Source: Bacteroidetes bacterium ADurb.Bin302
Lineage (GTDB): Bacteria; Bacteroidota; Bacteroidia; Bacteroidales; Paludibacteraceae
NCBI GenBank assembly: GCA_002069025.1
Contig: MWBK01000114.1
Location: 1-38,299, forward strand
DNA: 38,299 nt
Direction: 5' to 3'
The notes under the pieces are model-generated. The model did not search any database. It was not told the origin of the DNA and saw only the letters and a program-made list of their open reading frames with translations. Shown piece after piece: positions 1 to 6,110 of the stretch (position 1 is the stretch's first letter; each line of letters opens with the position of its first letter). A program made the position numbers and the translations under genes.

Positions 1-624
1 GCGATAAACTATTTCTCCAAAGGTTTCGGTATGTTTTAGTACATTTTCTCTACCAAACATTTCGCATAACGTGTAATAGTCAGGATTAGGCTGTAAAGTT
101 GCCACGGTATCTCCTGTAGGGAAGTTGAAAACAACAATATCTAATGCTTTTATCGTATCAAATCCGGTAAGTCTTTTATATTCCCAATGGGGACTCTCAA
201 TGTATGATTTTAAATTAGTCCCGGGAAATGTATGTTGAACTAAGGGGAATGAAAGCGGAGTCATAGGTACACGTGGCCCGTAACTAGCCTTACTAACTAA
301 CAAAAAATCTCCAACCATCAAAGATTTTTCTAGTGATGAGGATGGAATTCTATAGTTCTGAAATAAGTATGTGTTTATAAAATATACAGCTATCAATGCA
401 AAAATTATGGCATCCAACCAGCTGCAAATACTATAAAGTGTTTTGTTCTTTATTTTCTTCCAAAAACTCCAAGGAATTATTTTTGTGATAAATATATCTG
501 CAATAAAAGGTAAAAGCAGCAACCACCAATAATTGCCAACCCAAATAATGAATAATATATAGGTGATGCAAGAAATGGCAGCTTTAATCCATTGCTTGGT
601 TTGAATATTTGAAAATTTTTGCAT
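1..624 (-). CDS. lepB: Signal peptidase I, C-terminal part beyond window
   Basis: This gene encodes an inner-membrane serine protease that removes Sec signal peptides from exported proteins. Only the first 208 codons are present; the gene runs off the left edge. Several hydrophobic stretches in residues 15-90 are membrane segments. They are followed by IPSSSLEKSL (93-102), the Bacteroidales version of the PSxSM box, with S97 the probable nucleophile. The stretch KASYGPRVP and the FNFPTGDTV segment are typical of the long Bacteroidales LepB. The general-base lysine (the VKRxxGxPGD region of the family) would lie outside the window. The start is the ATG at 624, 11 bp after the dapB stop, so it is probably co-transcribed with dapB. 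Confidence 0.9.
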   Translation of the reverse strand, partial: MQKFSNIQTKQWIKAAISCITYILFIIWVGNYWWLLLLPFIADIFITKIIPWSFWKKIKNKTLYSICSWLDAIIFALIAVYFINTYLFQNYRIPSSSLEKSLMVGDFLLVSKASYGPRVPMTPLSFPLVQHTFPGTNLKSYIESPHWEYKRLTGFDTIKALDIVVFNFPTGDTVATLQPNPDYYTLCEMFGRENVLKHTETFGEIVYR

Positions 625-635
625 CGTTTTAGTAT

Positions 636-1352
636 TTAAAAATTAAGCATATCTGACATACCCAGGCAACCTTTTTTACGGTATGTAAATTCCGCAGCAA
701 CAACTGCACCCAATGCCAAGCCTGCGCGACTTTTTGCGTCATGAGTAATGGTTATAGAATCTACATCAGACTCATATCTAATTGTATGAATTCCCGGAAC
801 TTCTCCTTCGCGTATTGCTTTGATGCCTATTTTGTCGTCTTTGCTTGCTTTGTCAAGTTCCCATGATGATTTGCGATCTAGATTTTCGATAATACCATCA
901 GCCAATGTAATAGCAGTGCCACTGGGAGCATCCAATTTGTGTATATGATGTGTTTCTGTTATATCTACTTCATATTCAGTGAATTCGTTCATTATTTTTG
1001 CAAGGTACTTGTTCATTGCAAAGAAGATATTTACGCCCAAACTAAAATTTGAAGTCCAAAAGAAAGCTAAATCTTTTTCCTTGCACCAAGATTTCACTTC
1101 TTCCATTCTTGCTGTCCATCCTGTTGTTCCTGATACGACAGATACTCCGGCATTAAATGCCCTTCTGTAATTTTCTACGGCTACAGATGGTGCAGTAAAT
1201 TCAATAGCGATGTCTGCACTTTTAAATTCCTTAGAATCAAAATCTTGTTGGTTATCTATGTCAATGTGTGCAACAATCTCGTGTCCACGACTTATTGCTA
1301 TTTGTTCGATGGTTTTACCCATTTTCCCGTATCCTATCAATGCTATTTTCAT
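636..1352 (-). CDS. dapB: 4-hydroxy-tetrahydrodipicolinate reductase
   Basis: The enzyme performs the NAD(P)H-dependent reduction of hydroxy-tetrahydrodipicolinate in the lysine/diaminopimelate pathway, in the cytoplasm. The 238-residue protein starts with the Rossmann motif GYGKMG (7-12). It has the GTTGWT nucleotide and substrate loop near residue 75. It carries the signature HHIHKLDAPSGTA (135-147), which contains the catalytic His and Lys. Length is slightly short for the family but normal for Bacteroidota, which lack part of the N-terminal insertion. It is first in an operon with lepB, and a good promoter (TTTG-N20-TATTTTTG) lies 28-59 bp upstream. A 24-bp element repeated elsewhere in the window sits further upstream (see findings). 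Confidence 0.97.
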   Translation of the reverse strand: MKIALIGYGKMGKTIEQIAISRGHEIVAHIDIDNQQDFDSKEFKSADIAIEFTAPSVAVENYRRAFNAGVSVVSGTTGWTARMEEVKSWCKEKDLAFFWTSNFSLGVNIFFAMNKYLAKIMNEFTEYEVDITETHHIHKLDAPSGTAITLADGIIENLDRKSSWELDKASKDDKIGIKAIREGEVPGIHTIRYESDVDSITITHDAKSRAGLALGAVVAAEFTYRKKGCLGMSDMLNF

Positions 1353-1379
1353 CTAAATCAGAGATTAATGTATAAACTA

Positions 1380-1411
1380 CAAAAATACAGCAAAGCAGTA
1401 AAGTAACCAAA
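1380..1411 (-). promoter_or_regulatory. Promoter of dapB-lepB
   Basis: On the minus strand, TTTG (1411-1408) is followed after 20 bp by TATTTTTG (1387-1380), a match to the Bacteroidota -33/-7 consensus. Transcription would start near 1374, about 22 nt before the dapB ATG. Confidence 0.7.
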
Positions 1412-1436
1412 TTTATTTAGTTGAATGTGACTTGTG

Positions 1437-1460
1437 AAAATTCAAATAAGAAGTGCGAAA
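1437..1460 (-). repeat. 24-bp dispersed repeat, copy 1
   Basis: Read on the minus strand, this 24-bp segment (beginning TTTCGCACTTC and ending TTGAATTTT) is identical to 24845-24868 on the plus strand. It lies 49 bp upstream of the dapB -7 box and 84 bp upstream of the dapB start codon. Identity stops abruptly on both sides. The function is unknown; the position suggests an upstream regulatory element, but it could also be a genome-wide intergenic repeat. Confidence 0.75.
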
Positions 1461-1519
1461 TAGGATATACATTAAGGAACACAAATTTTTGCATCAGTAT
1501 TTATATTAATAACCAATAA

Positions 1520-1888
1520 TCACCAAACAGGACTCATAAATGCATCTTTAATATGGTCTATACTATATCCTCCATACTCGCCGGGTATTAAAGCCATAAT
1601 ATCAAAACGGACGTCTTTTTTGATGCCGTATTGGTGAATATAACCCTGCGCTGCATTTACAATATGACGAATTTTGGCATGAGTAACAGCATCTTGAGGT
1701 AATATAAATCTGGTACTACTCCGTGTTTTAACCTCTATTATTATAAGAAATTCATTAGTCTCAGCGATGATGTCCAGCTCAAGATGTCCGCATCGCCAAT
1801 TAGTGTGTCTAATAGTGTATCCGTTTGATTGTAAATAATTTACAGCAGCGTTTTCTCCGTCCTTGCCGAGTTTATTATGTTCAGCCAT
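1520..1888 (-). CDS. yraN: YraN/UPF0102 family nuclease-fold protein
   Basis: This 122-residue protein belongs to the conserved YraN (UPF0102) family, which has a restriction-endonuclease-like PD-(D/E)xK fold and has been linked to DNA processing without a settled role. Visible family features are the N-terminal LGKDGENAAVNYL helix, RHTNWRCGHLELDIIA with the acidic residues of the core, and IIEVKTRSS carrying the E-x-K motif. It stands alone: the next gene on the strand, dapB, has its own promoter. A TAATTTTG box (1930-1923) precedes it by about 35 bp. Family membership is firm; function is not. Confidence 0.92.
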   Translation of the reverse strand: MAEHNKLGKDGENAAVNYLQSNGYTIRHTNWRCGHLELDIIAETNEFLIIIEVKTRSSTRFILPQDAVTHAKIRHIVNAAQGYIHQYGIKKDVRFDIMALIPGEYGGYSIDHIKDAFMSPVW

Positions 1889-1922
1889 GATGTAAATAAG
1901 AATTAAGTAGTTAAAAACGCCC

Positions 1923-1930
1923 CAAAATTA
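1923..1930 (-). promoter_or_regulatory. -7 box for yraN
   Basis: TAATTTTG on the minus strand matches TAnnTTTG. The start codon lies about 35 bp downstream. I see no convincing -33 element. Confidence 0.45.
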
Positions 1931-2050
1931 CATATAAATTTCTATTTAAACAGTACTCTCGCTTGGAAATGCTTACTGATGAGAGTTTTGTTAATCAATT
2001 GATATGCAAATATTAATCGATTTGAATTTCTGTAATCGCAAAAAACTATG

Positions 2051-2058
2051 TACTTTTG
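2051..2058 (+). promoter_or_regulatory. -7 box of the RHH-tadA-tyrS operon
   Basis: TACTTTTG matches the TAnnTTTG consensus. A weak TTTCTG lies about 18 bp upstream. Transcription would start near 2064, which places the GTG at 2072 very close to the RNA end and favours the ATG at 2087 as start. Confidence 0.6.
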
Positions 2059-2086
2059 TAGTTCAAATTAAGTGTTCGTGTCTATA

Positions 2087-2296
2087 ATGCAGTCCAATAA
2101 AAATAAAATACAAAAGATTAGGAAGATGAAACGCAGTCATCGCATAAGTTTTATGCTGAATGATAAAGAGGTGGATGCATTAGAAAGGTATATCAAAAAG
2201 TACAAAATAAAATGTAAATCGAAGTTTGTGCGCGAAGCTTTGATGATAACTGTAATAAGAAAATTAGAAGAAGATTCTCCAACACTATTCGATTGA
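2087..2296 (+). CDS. Small basic ribbon-helix-helix-like protein
   Basis: This unrecognised protein has about 69 residues. The N-terminal third is strongly basic. It is followed by RISFMLNDKEVDALERYIKK and a second helix ending KSKFVREALM, the strand-helix-helix layout of MetJ/Arc-type DNA-binding proteins; that assignment is inferred from pattern only. A GTG at 2072 in the same frame would add five residues, but it is nearly at the predicted RNA 5' end, so I chose the ATG at 2087. The stop overlaps the next start in TGATG, so it is translationally coupled to tadA and leads the tadA-tyrS operon. It could be an autoregulator or an RNA/DNA-binding partner of the tRNA enzymes. Confidence 0.65.
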   Translation: MQSNKNKIQKIRKMKRSHRISFMLNDKEVDALERYIKKYKIKCKSKFVREALMITVIRKLEEDSPTLFD

Positions 2297-2733
2297 TGAT
2301 GTACGACGATAATTATTTCATGAAATTAGCTTTGATTGAGGCTAAGACCGCTTTTGAAGCCGGAGAAGTTCCTATTGGAGCTGTTGTTGTGCAGCAGAAT
2401 AGAGTGATAGGCAGAGGGCATAATTTAACGGAGACCTTGGAGGATGCAACAGCTCATGCAGAAATGCAGGCCTTAACAGCTGCATCAGGAACACTTGGTG
2501 CTAAATATCTGATTGATTGTACAATATATGTCACGGTTGAGCCTTGTGTGATGTGTGCGGGTGCTATGTCGTGGACAAAAATTTCGAGATTGGTATATGG
2601 AGCATCCGAACCCAAGTTCGGTTATACACAGAAAGCCCCTACAGCCCTACATCCTAAAACAGAAGTTTTGGCCGGGCTTATGGCTGATGAATGTTCTGAA
2701 TTAATGAAACGTTTTTTTAAAGATAAAAGATAA
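2296..2733 (+). CDS. tadA: tRNA-specific adenosine deaminase
   Basis: The enzyme deaminates adenosine 34 of tRNA-Arg(ACG) to inosine. The 145-residue protein shows the zinc-dependent deaminase motifs HAE (54-56, zinc His and proton-shuttle Glu) and PCVMC (83-87, two zinc cysteines), plus the [10 protein letters not shown] segment and the EPKFGYTQ loop typical of TadA rather than of cytidine or guanine deaminases. The longest frame begins at a TTG at 2293, but the ATG at 2296 overlaps the upstream stop (TGATG) and is the better start; the ATG at 2299 is also possible. It is followed one base later by tyrS, giving a small tRNA-function operon. Confidence 0.93.
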   Translation: MMYDDNYFMKLALIEAKTAFEAGEVPIGAVVVQQNRVIGRGHNLTETLEDATAHAEMQALTAASGTLGAKYLIDCTIYVTVEPCVMCAGAMSWTKISRLVYGASEPKFGYTQKAPTALHPKTEVLAGLMADECSELMKRFFKDKR

Positions 2734-2734
2734 G

Positions 2735-4024
2735 ATGAATTTTGTAGAAGAAATTAAATGGAGAGGTATGTTGCATAGCATCATGCCGGGTACTGAAGAA
2801 CAATTACAAAAAGAAATGACAACTGCATATTTGGGGATAGACCCAACTGCGGATTCATTACATATAGGCCATTTATGTGGTGTGATGATGTTGCGCCACT
2901 TTCAGCATTGCGGACATAAACCATTGGCTTTGATTGGCGGAGCAACGGGAATGATAGGCGATCCATCCGGCAAAAGTGCTGAACGTAACTTGCTTGATGA
3001 GGCAACACTTCGTCGTAATGAAGAAGCTATAAAAAAGCAATTATCTCATTTTCTTGATTTTACCGGAGAAGCTCCAAATAAGGCTGAAATGGTAAATAAT
3101 TATGATTGGATGAAGGGTTTTTCTTTCCTTGATTTTGCTCGTGAAATAGGAAAGCACATCACGGTTAATTATATGATGGCAAAGGAATCTGTACAAAAGC
3201 GTCTTAATGGTGAAGCAAGTGATGGTTTGTCATTTACGGAATTTACATATCAGTTATTACAAGGATACGATTTTATGCATTTGTACGAAACCAAGAATTG
3301 TAAATTACAACTTGGAGGTTCGGATCAATGGGGCAACATTACTACCGGTACGGAACTTATTCGTAGAAAATTGGGAGGTAGTGCATTTGCTTTAACATGT
3401 CCGCTTATAACTAAGGCTGATGGCGGTAAGTTTGGTAAAACAGAAAGTGGTAATGTGTGGTTGGACAGACGTTACACATCTCCATATAAGTTTTATCAGT
3501 TTTGGTTAAATGTTAGTGATGATGATGCGGAAAAATATATTAAGATATTTACATCATTGACACGTGAGGAGATAGAATCGTTAGTTGAAGAACATAAGAC
3601 AGCTCCGCATTTGCGCATCTTGCAAAAACGTTTAGCTCAAGAAGTAACTATCATGGTTCATTCAAAAGGAGATTATGATATGGCTGTTGAGGCATCTTCA
3701 ATATTGTTTGGAGGAAGTACTTCTGAAACTTTACGTCGTTTGGATGAAGATACTTTATTATCTATTTTTGACGGAGTTCCGCGTTTTGATATTACTTTAT
3801 CTGAAAACTTAGGACTTAAATTTGTTGATATCTTGACTGAAAAAGCATCAGTTTTCGAATCTAAAGGTGAGATGCGTAAGTTGGTTCAGAATGGTGGTTT
3901 CTTTATCAATAAAGAGAAGGTAGCAAATGCTGATATAGTATTTGATGAGACGAATTTGCTTAATGGTAAATATATTCTATTACAGAAAGGTAAAAAGAAT
4001 TATTTTTTACTGACAGCAAAATAA
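2735..4024 (+). CDS. tyrS: Tyrosyl-tRNA synthetase
   Basis: This is a cytoplasmic class Ic aminoacyl-tRNA synthetase that charges tRNA-Tyr. The 429-residue length is normal. It contains the HIGH signature (43-46), the tyrosine-binding GGSDQWGN region, KFGKTESGN (about 231-239), which is the bacterial TyrRS form of KMSKS, and a C-terminal S4 RNA-binding domain (about 360-429, with [12 protein letters not shown]). The start ATG is one base after the tadA stop, so the two are co-translated. No terminator is evident between the stop and the tRNA-Gln promoter, so read-through into the tRNA is possible. Confidence 0.98.
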   Translation: MNFVEEIKWRGMLHSIMPGTEEQLQKEMTTAYLGIDPTADSLHIGHLCGVMMLRHFQHCGHKPLALIGGATGMIGDPSGKSAERNLLDEATLRRNEEAIKKQLSHFLDFTGEAPNKAEMVNNYDWMKGFSFLDFAREIGKHITVNYMMAKESVQKRLNGEASDGLSFTEFTYQLLQGYDFMHLYETKNCKLQLGGSDQWGNITTGTELIRRKLGGSAFALTCPLITKADGGKFGKTESGNVWLDRRYTSPYKFYQFWLNVSDDDAEKYIKIFTSLTREEIESLVEEHKTAPHLRILQKRLAQEVTIMVHSKGDYDMAVEASSILFGGSTSETLRRLDEDTLLSIFDGVPRFDITLSENLGLKFVDILTEKASVFESKGEMRKLVQNGGFFINKEKVANADIVFDETNLLNGKYILLQKGKKNYFLLTAK

Positions 4025-4034
4025 AAGATAAGAT

Positions 4035-4068
4035 TTTGCGCAATTTTTAGGAATTTGTATTATCTTTG
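4035..4068 (+). promoter_or_regulatory. Promoter of tRNA-Gln
   Basis: TTTG (4035-4038), a 22-bp spacer and TATCTTTG (4061-4068) fit the Bacteroidota promoter. The predicted start near 4074 lies about 25 nt before the mature tRNA. Confidence 0.65.
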
Positions 4069-4098
4069 CCGCGCAAATGCGATAACCGCAATAGTAAT

Positions 4099-4169
4099 TG
4101 TCTCATGGTGTAATGGTAGCACTGCAGTTTTTGGTTCTGCCTGTCGAAGTTCGAATCTTCGTGAGACAA
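4099..4169 (+). tRNA. tRNA-Gln (anticodon TTG)
   Basis: The 71-nt gene folds as a full cloverleaf. The 7-bp acceptor is TGTCTCA/TGAGACA and the D arm contains AATGGTAG. The anticodon loop TTTTGGT reads TTG (glutamine, CAA codons) and is closed by GCAG/CTGC with a T-T pair next to the loop. The T arm is CGAAG-TTCGAAT-CTTCG. The U1-A72 acceptor pair is usual for glutamine tRNAs. The 3' CCA is not encoded. It has its own promoter and a terminator five bases after the gene. Confidence 0.97.
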
Positions 4170-4173
4170 CAAC

Positions 4174-4204
4174 AAACCTGATCATTTTATGGTCAGGTTT
4201 TTTT
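4174..4204 (+). terminator. Rho-independent terminator after tRNA-Gln
   Basis: An inverted repeat, AAACCTGA/TCAGGTTT, extendable by two pairs into the loop, runs directly into a T tract. The location just after the tRNA 3' end fits its role. Confidence 0.85.
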
Positions 4205-4230
4205 GTGGAAAAATTTGATTTTGTGAAATA

Positions 4231-4261
4231 AAAAAAGCGGCTGATGTAAATCAACCGCTTT
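4231..4261 (-). terminator. Rho-independent terminator after the CAT tRNA
   Basis: On the minus strand a 12-bp stem, AAAGCGGTTGAT/ATCAGCCGCTTT with one G-T pair and a TTAC loop, is followed by more T residues. It lies five bases after the minus-strand tRNA. Confidence 0.88.
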
Positions 4262-4266
4262 GCAGG

Positions 4267-4340
4267 TGGGCCCACTTGGACTTGAACCAAGGACCTGCGG
4301 GTTATGAGTCCGATGCTCTAACCAACTGAGCTATAGGCCC
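4267..4340 (-). tRNA. tRNA with CAT anticodon (elongator Met or Ile2)
   Basis: The 74-nt cloverleaf has acceptor GGGCCTA/TGGGCCC, D stem GCTC/GAGC, anticodon loop CTCATAA and T arm CTTGG-TTCAAGT-CCAAG; the complete CCA is not encoded. The paired first base excludes initiator tRNA. The anticodon stem has only three Watson-Crick pairs, because 27-43 (T, C) and 31-39 (A, C) are mismatched. Pairs C4-G69 and C5-G68 resemble the determinants that lysidine synthetase (TilS) reads in E. coli tRNA-Ile2, so an AUA-decoding isoleucine tRNA is a real alternative to methionine. It has its own promoter and terminator. Confidence 0.93.
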
Positions 4341-4360
4341 TGACTTGAGATATTTTTACG

Positions 4361-4368
4361 TATCTTTG
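4361..4368 (+). promoter_or_regulatory. -7 box of the HAD phosphatase gene
   Basis: TATCTTTG matches the consensus and would start RNA near 4375, 41 nt before the ATG. No clear -33 element is visible, since that region is the 5' end of the tRNA gene on the other strand. Confidence 0.5.
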
Positions 4369-4379
4369 CAAATCGGAGG

Positions 4380-4411
4380 CAAAGGTAATTTTTTTTTTAT
4401 TAAGTTACAAA
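4380..4411 (-). promoter_or_regulatory. Promoter of the CAT tRNA
   Basis: On the minus strand TTTG (4411-4408), 20 bp and TACCTTTG (4387-4380) form a near-ideal promoter. The start would be near 4373, about 33 nt before the tRNA. It lies inside the leader of the divergent HAD gene. Confidence 0.75.
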
Positions 4412-4415
4412 GAAA

Positions 4416-5009
4416 ATGATAAAAAATATTGTGTTTGACATGGGTGGTGTGCTGATTGATTTGGATATGCAGGCGTGCGTAAAATCGTTTAAAGATTTAG
4501 GTTTTGAGAATGTTGAGGAGTATATTAGTCCATACACTCAGTCTGGTTTTATGTTGGATTTTGAGAGAGGGTTGATGTCTAATGCGGATTTCTGTAATGA
4601 TGTAAGAAAACTATCCGGAAAGAATGTTTCTGACAAACAAATAGAAAACGCTTGGTTTCAGTTTTTATTGGATATTCCTGTCGAGAAGCTGAAACTTATA
4701 AAGAATTTGCGCGAGAAGTATATGATATACCTTCTTAGCAATACAAATTGGATACACTTTCCAGTTATGTTAGAACGTTATAATCTTGATAAATATTTTG
4801 ATAAGTTTTATTTGTCTTGTGAAGTGCATTATACAAAACCGGATCCTCGGATATTTGAGTATATGATAAACGATGCCGGAATAAAAGCAGAAGAGACCTT
4901 GTTTATTGATGACGGACCTGCAAATATTAAGACGGCAGAATCTCTCGGATTTCAAACTCATTTGGCTAAGGCAAATGAGAGTCTGGAGTTTTTGAACGCC
5001 ATAATTTAA
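4416..5009 (+). CDS. HAD-superfamily hydrolase (HAD-IA, probable phosphatase)
   Basis: This is a 197-residue haloacid dehalogenase-fold hydrolase, probably a small-molecule phosphatase. Motif I is FDMGGVLIDLD with nucleophile D8. The usual acid/base Asp two residues on is glycine (G10), as in the YihX and epoxide-hydrolase N-domain-like group of HAD-IA variant 3. Motif II is LLSNTN (107-111), motif III is the lysine of KPDPRIF (141-147), and motif IV is FIDDGPANI (163-171). An alpha-helical cap lies between residues 16 and 90. The substrate cannot be told from sequence. It is a single-gene unit between the CAT tRNA and ribF. Confidence 0.85.
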   Translation: MIKNIVFDMGGVLIDLDMQACVKSFKDLGFENVEEYISPYTQSGFMLDFERGLMSNADFCNDVRKLSGKNVSDKQIENAWFQFLLDIPVEKLKLIKNLREKYMIYLLSNTNWIHFPVMLERYNLDKYFDKFYLSCEVHYTKPDPRIFEYMINDAGIKAEETLFIDDGPANIKTAESLGFQTHLAKANESLEFLNAII

Positions 5010-5070
5010 GGCTTGTGTTAAATTATAGCTAGCAGATATTTAGATACATATTATTTTTTTTGCTTAAAAG

Positions 5071-5100
5071 TTGTTTTTCGCTAGTCTTACACTATCTTTG
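5071..5100 (+). promoter_or_regulatory. Promoter of ribF, almost leaderless
   Basis: TTG (5071-5073), a 19-bp spacer and TATCTTTG (5093-5100) match the consensus. The -7 box ends only eight bases before the ribF ATG, so the transcript should begin within a few bases of the start codon. Confidence 0.7.
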
Positions 5101-5108
5101 CCTCCATT

Positions 5109-6050
5109 ATGAAAATAATTGATAACATAGCTAATTTTGATTGTAGCGCATCAGCCGTTACTATCGGTTTTTTTGATGGTGTACACAGAGGCCATGTGGC
5201 ACTATTGCACAAATTAACCAAAGAAGCACACAAACGTTCACTGGCTTCGGTTGTAGTAACATTTGCTATCCATCCGCGCGAGGGTTTGCATGCCAATTAC
5301 GTTCCTAAATTGTTAACTACACATGCAGAACGTATGCAATTACTTGAACAGCAAGGTGTTGATATTTGCGTTTTGTTGAAGATTGATCATAAAATGTTTG
5401 AGATGTCGTCTGGTTCATTTATGCATCACGTGTTATTTGAAAAACTTAATACCAAGTATTTACTTGTAGGTCATGATCATCATTTTGGTTGCGATCGTGA
5501 AAATGGCTATGTTCATTACAAAGAATGTGGAGATAAATATGGTATAGAAGTAGAACAAGCAAATCCATTCCCCGGAAATGGATTAAATATAAGTTCTTCG
5601 TTAATTCGTAAAGCCCTTGAAGAAGGAAATATAAATCAAGCATCAGAATGGCTGGGATATCGATTTTATATTGAAGGCACTATTGTACAAGGTCATAAGA
5701 TAGGTCGTTCAATAGGATTCCCAACAGCAAATATTGCTATTAATGATGTGCGCAAATTAATACCTCATGAAGGAGTTTATGCAGTAGATGTGGAATTGGA
5801 AGGAGAAAAAGAAATATTGCACGGCATGCTTAATATTGGAATTAGACCTACCTTTGTTACAGTTACAGTAGCTAAGAGCATTGAAGTGAATATTTTTGAT
5901 TTTAACCAAGATATATATCATAAAAAAATAAAAGTATTTTTTCTTGATTATTTGCGTCCAGAGATTAAGTTCGATTCGCCTGAAAAATTGACAGCACAAC
6001 TTAATGATGATAGAGAAGCTGTTTTGAAGTGGTTTGAACAAAAACTATAA
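5109..6050 (+). CDS. ribF: Bifunctional riboflavin kinase / FAD synthetase
   Basis: The enzyme converts riboflavin to FMN and then to FAD. The 313-residue protein has the usual two domains. The N-terminal nucleotidyltransferase contains GFFDGVHRGH (20-29, HIGH-like), VGHDHHFG, and the SSSLIRKAL segment near 160. The C-terminal flavokinase has GRSIGFPTANI (about 199-209), HEGVYAV and the NIGIRPT motif. The start is supported by alignment of the first strand with the family pattern and by the promoter immediately upstream. It ends at a strong terminator shared with carB. Confidence 0.97.
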   Translation: MKIIDNIANFDCSASAVTIGFFDGVHRGHVALLHKLTKEAHKRSLASVVVTFAIHPREGLHANYVPKLLTTHAERMQLLEQQGVDICVLLKIDHKMFEMSSGSFMHHVLFEKLNTKYLLVGHDHHFGCDRENGYVHYKECGDKYGIEVEQANPFPGNGLNISSSLIRKALEEGNINQASEWLGYRFYIEGTIVQGHKIGRSIGFPTANIAINDVRKLIPHEGVYAVDVELEGEKEILHGMLNIGIRPTFVTVTVAKSIEVNIFDFNQDIYHKKIKVFFLDYLRPEIKFDSPEKLTAQLNDDREAVLKWFEQKL

Positions 6051-6071
6051 TATATTTTGTAATTATATTAT

Positions 6072-6110
6072 AAGCCCCGAAAGTTTGATTAAAGCTTTCG
6101 GGGCTTGTTT
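6072..6110. terminator. Bidirectional terminator between ribF and carB
   Basis: A perfect 12-bp inverted repeat, AAGCCCCGAAAG/CTTTCGGGGCTT (6072-6083 and 6095-6106), is flanked by T-rich sequence on the right and A/T-rich sequence on the left. It sits between two convergent genes and three bases past the carB stop codon. Confidence 0.9.
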
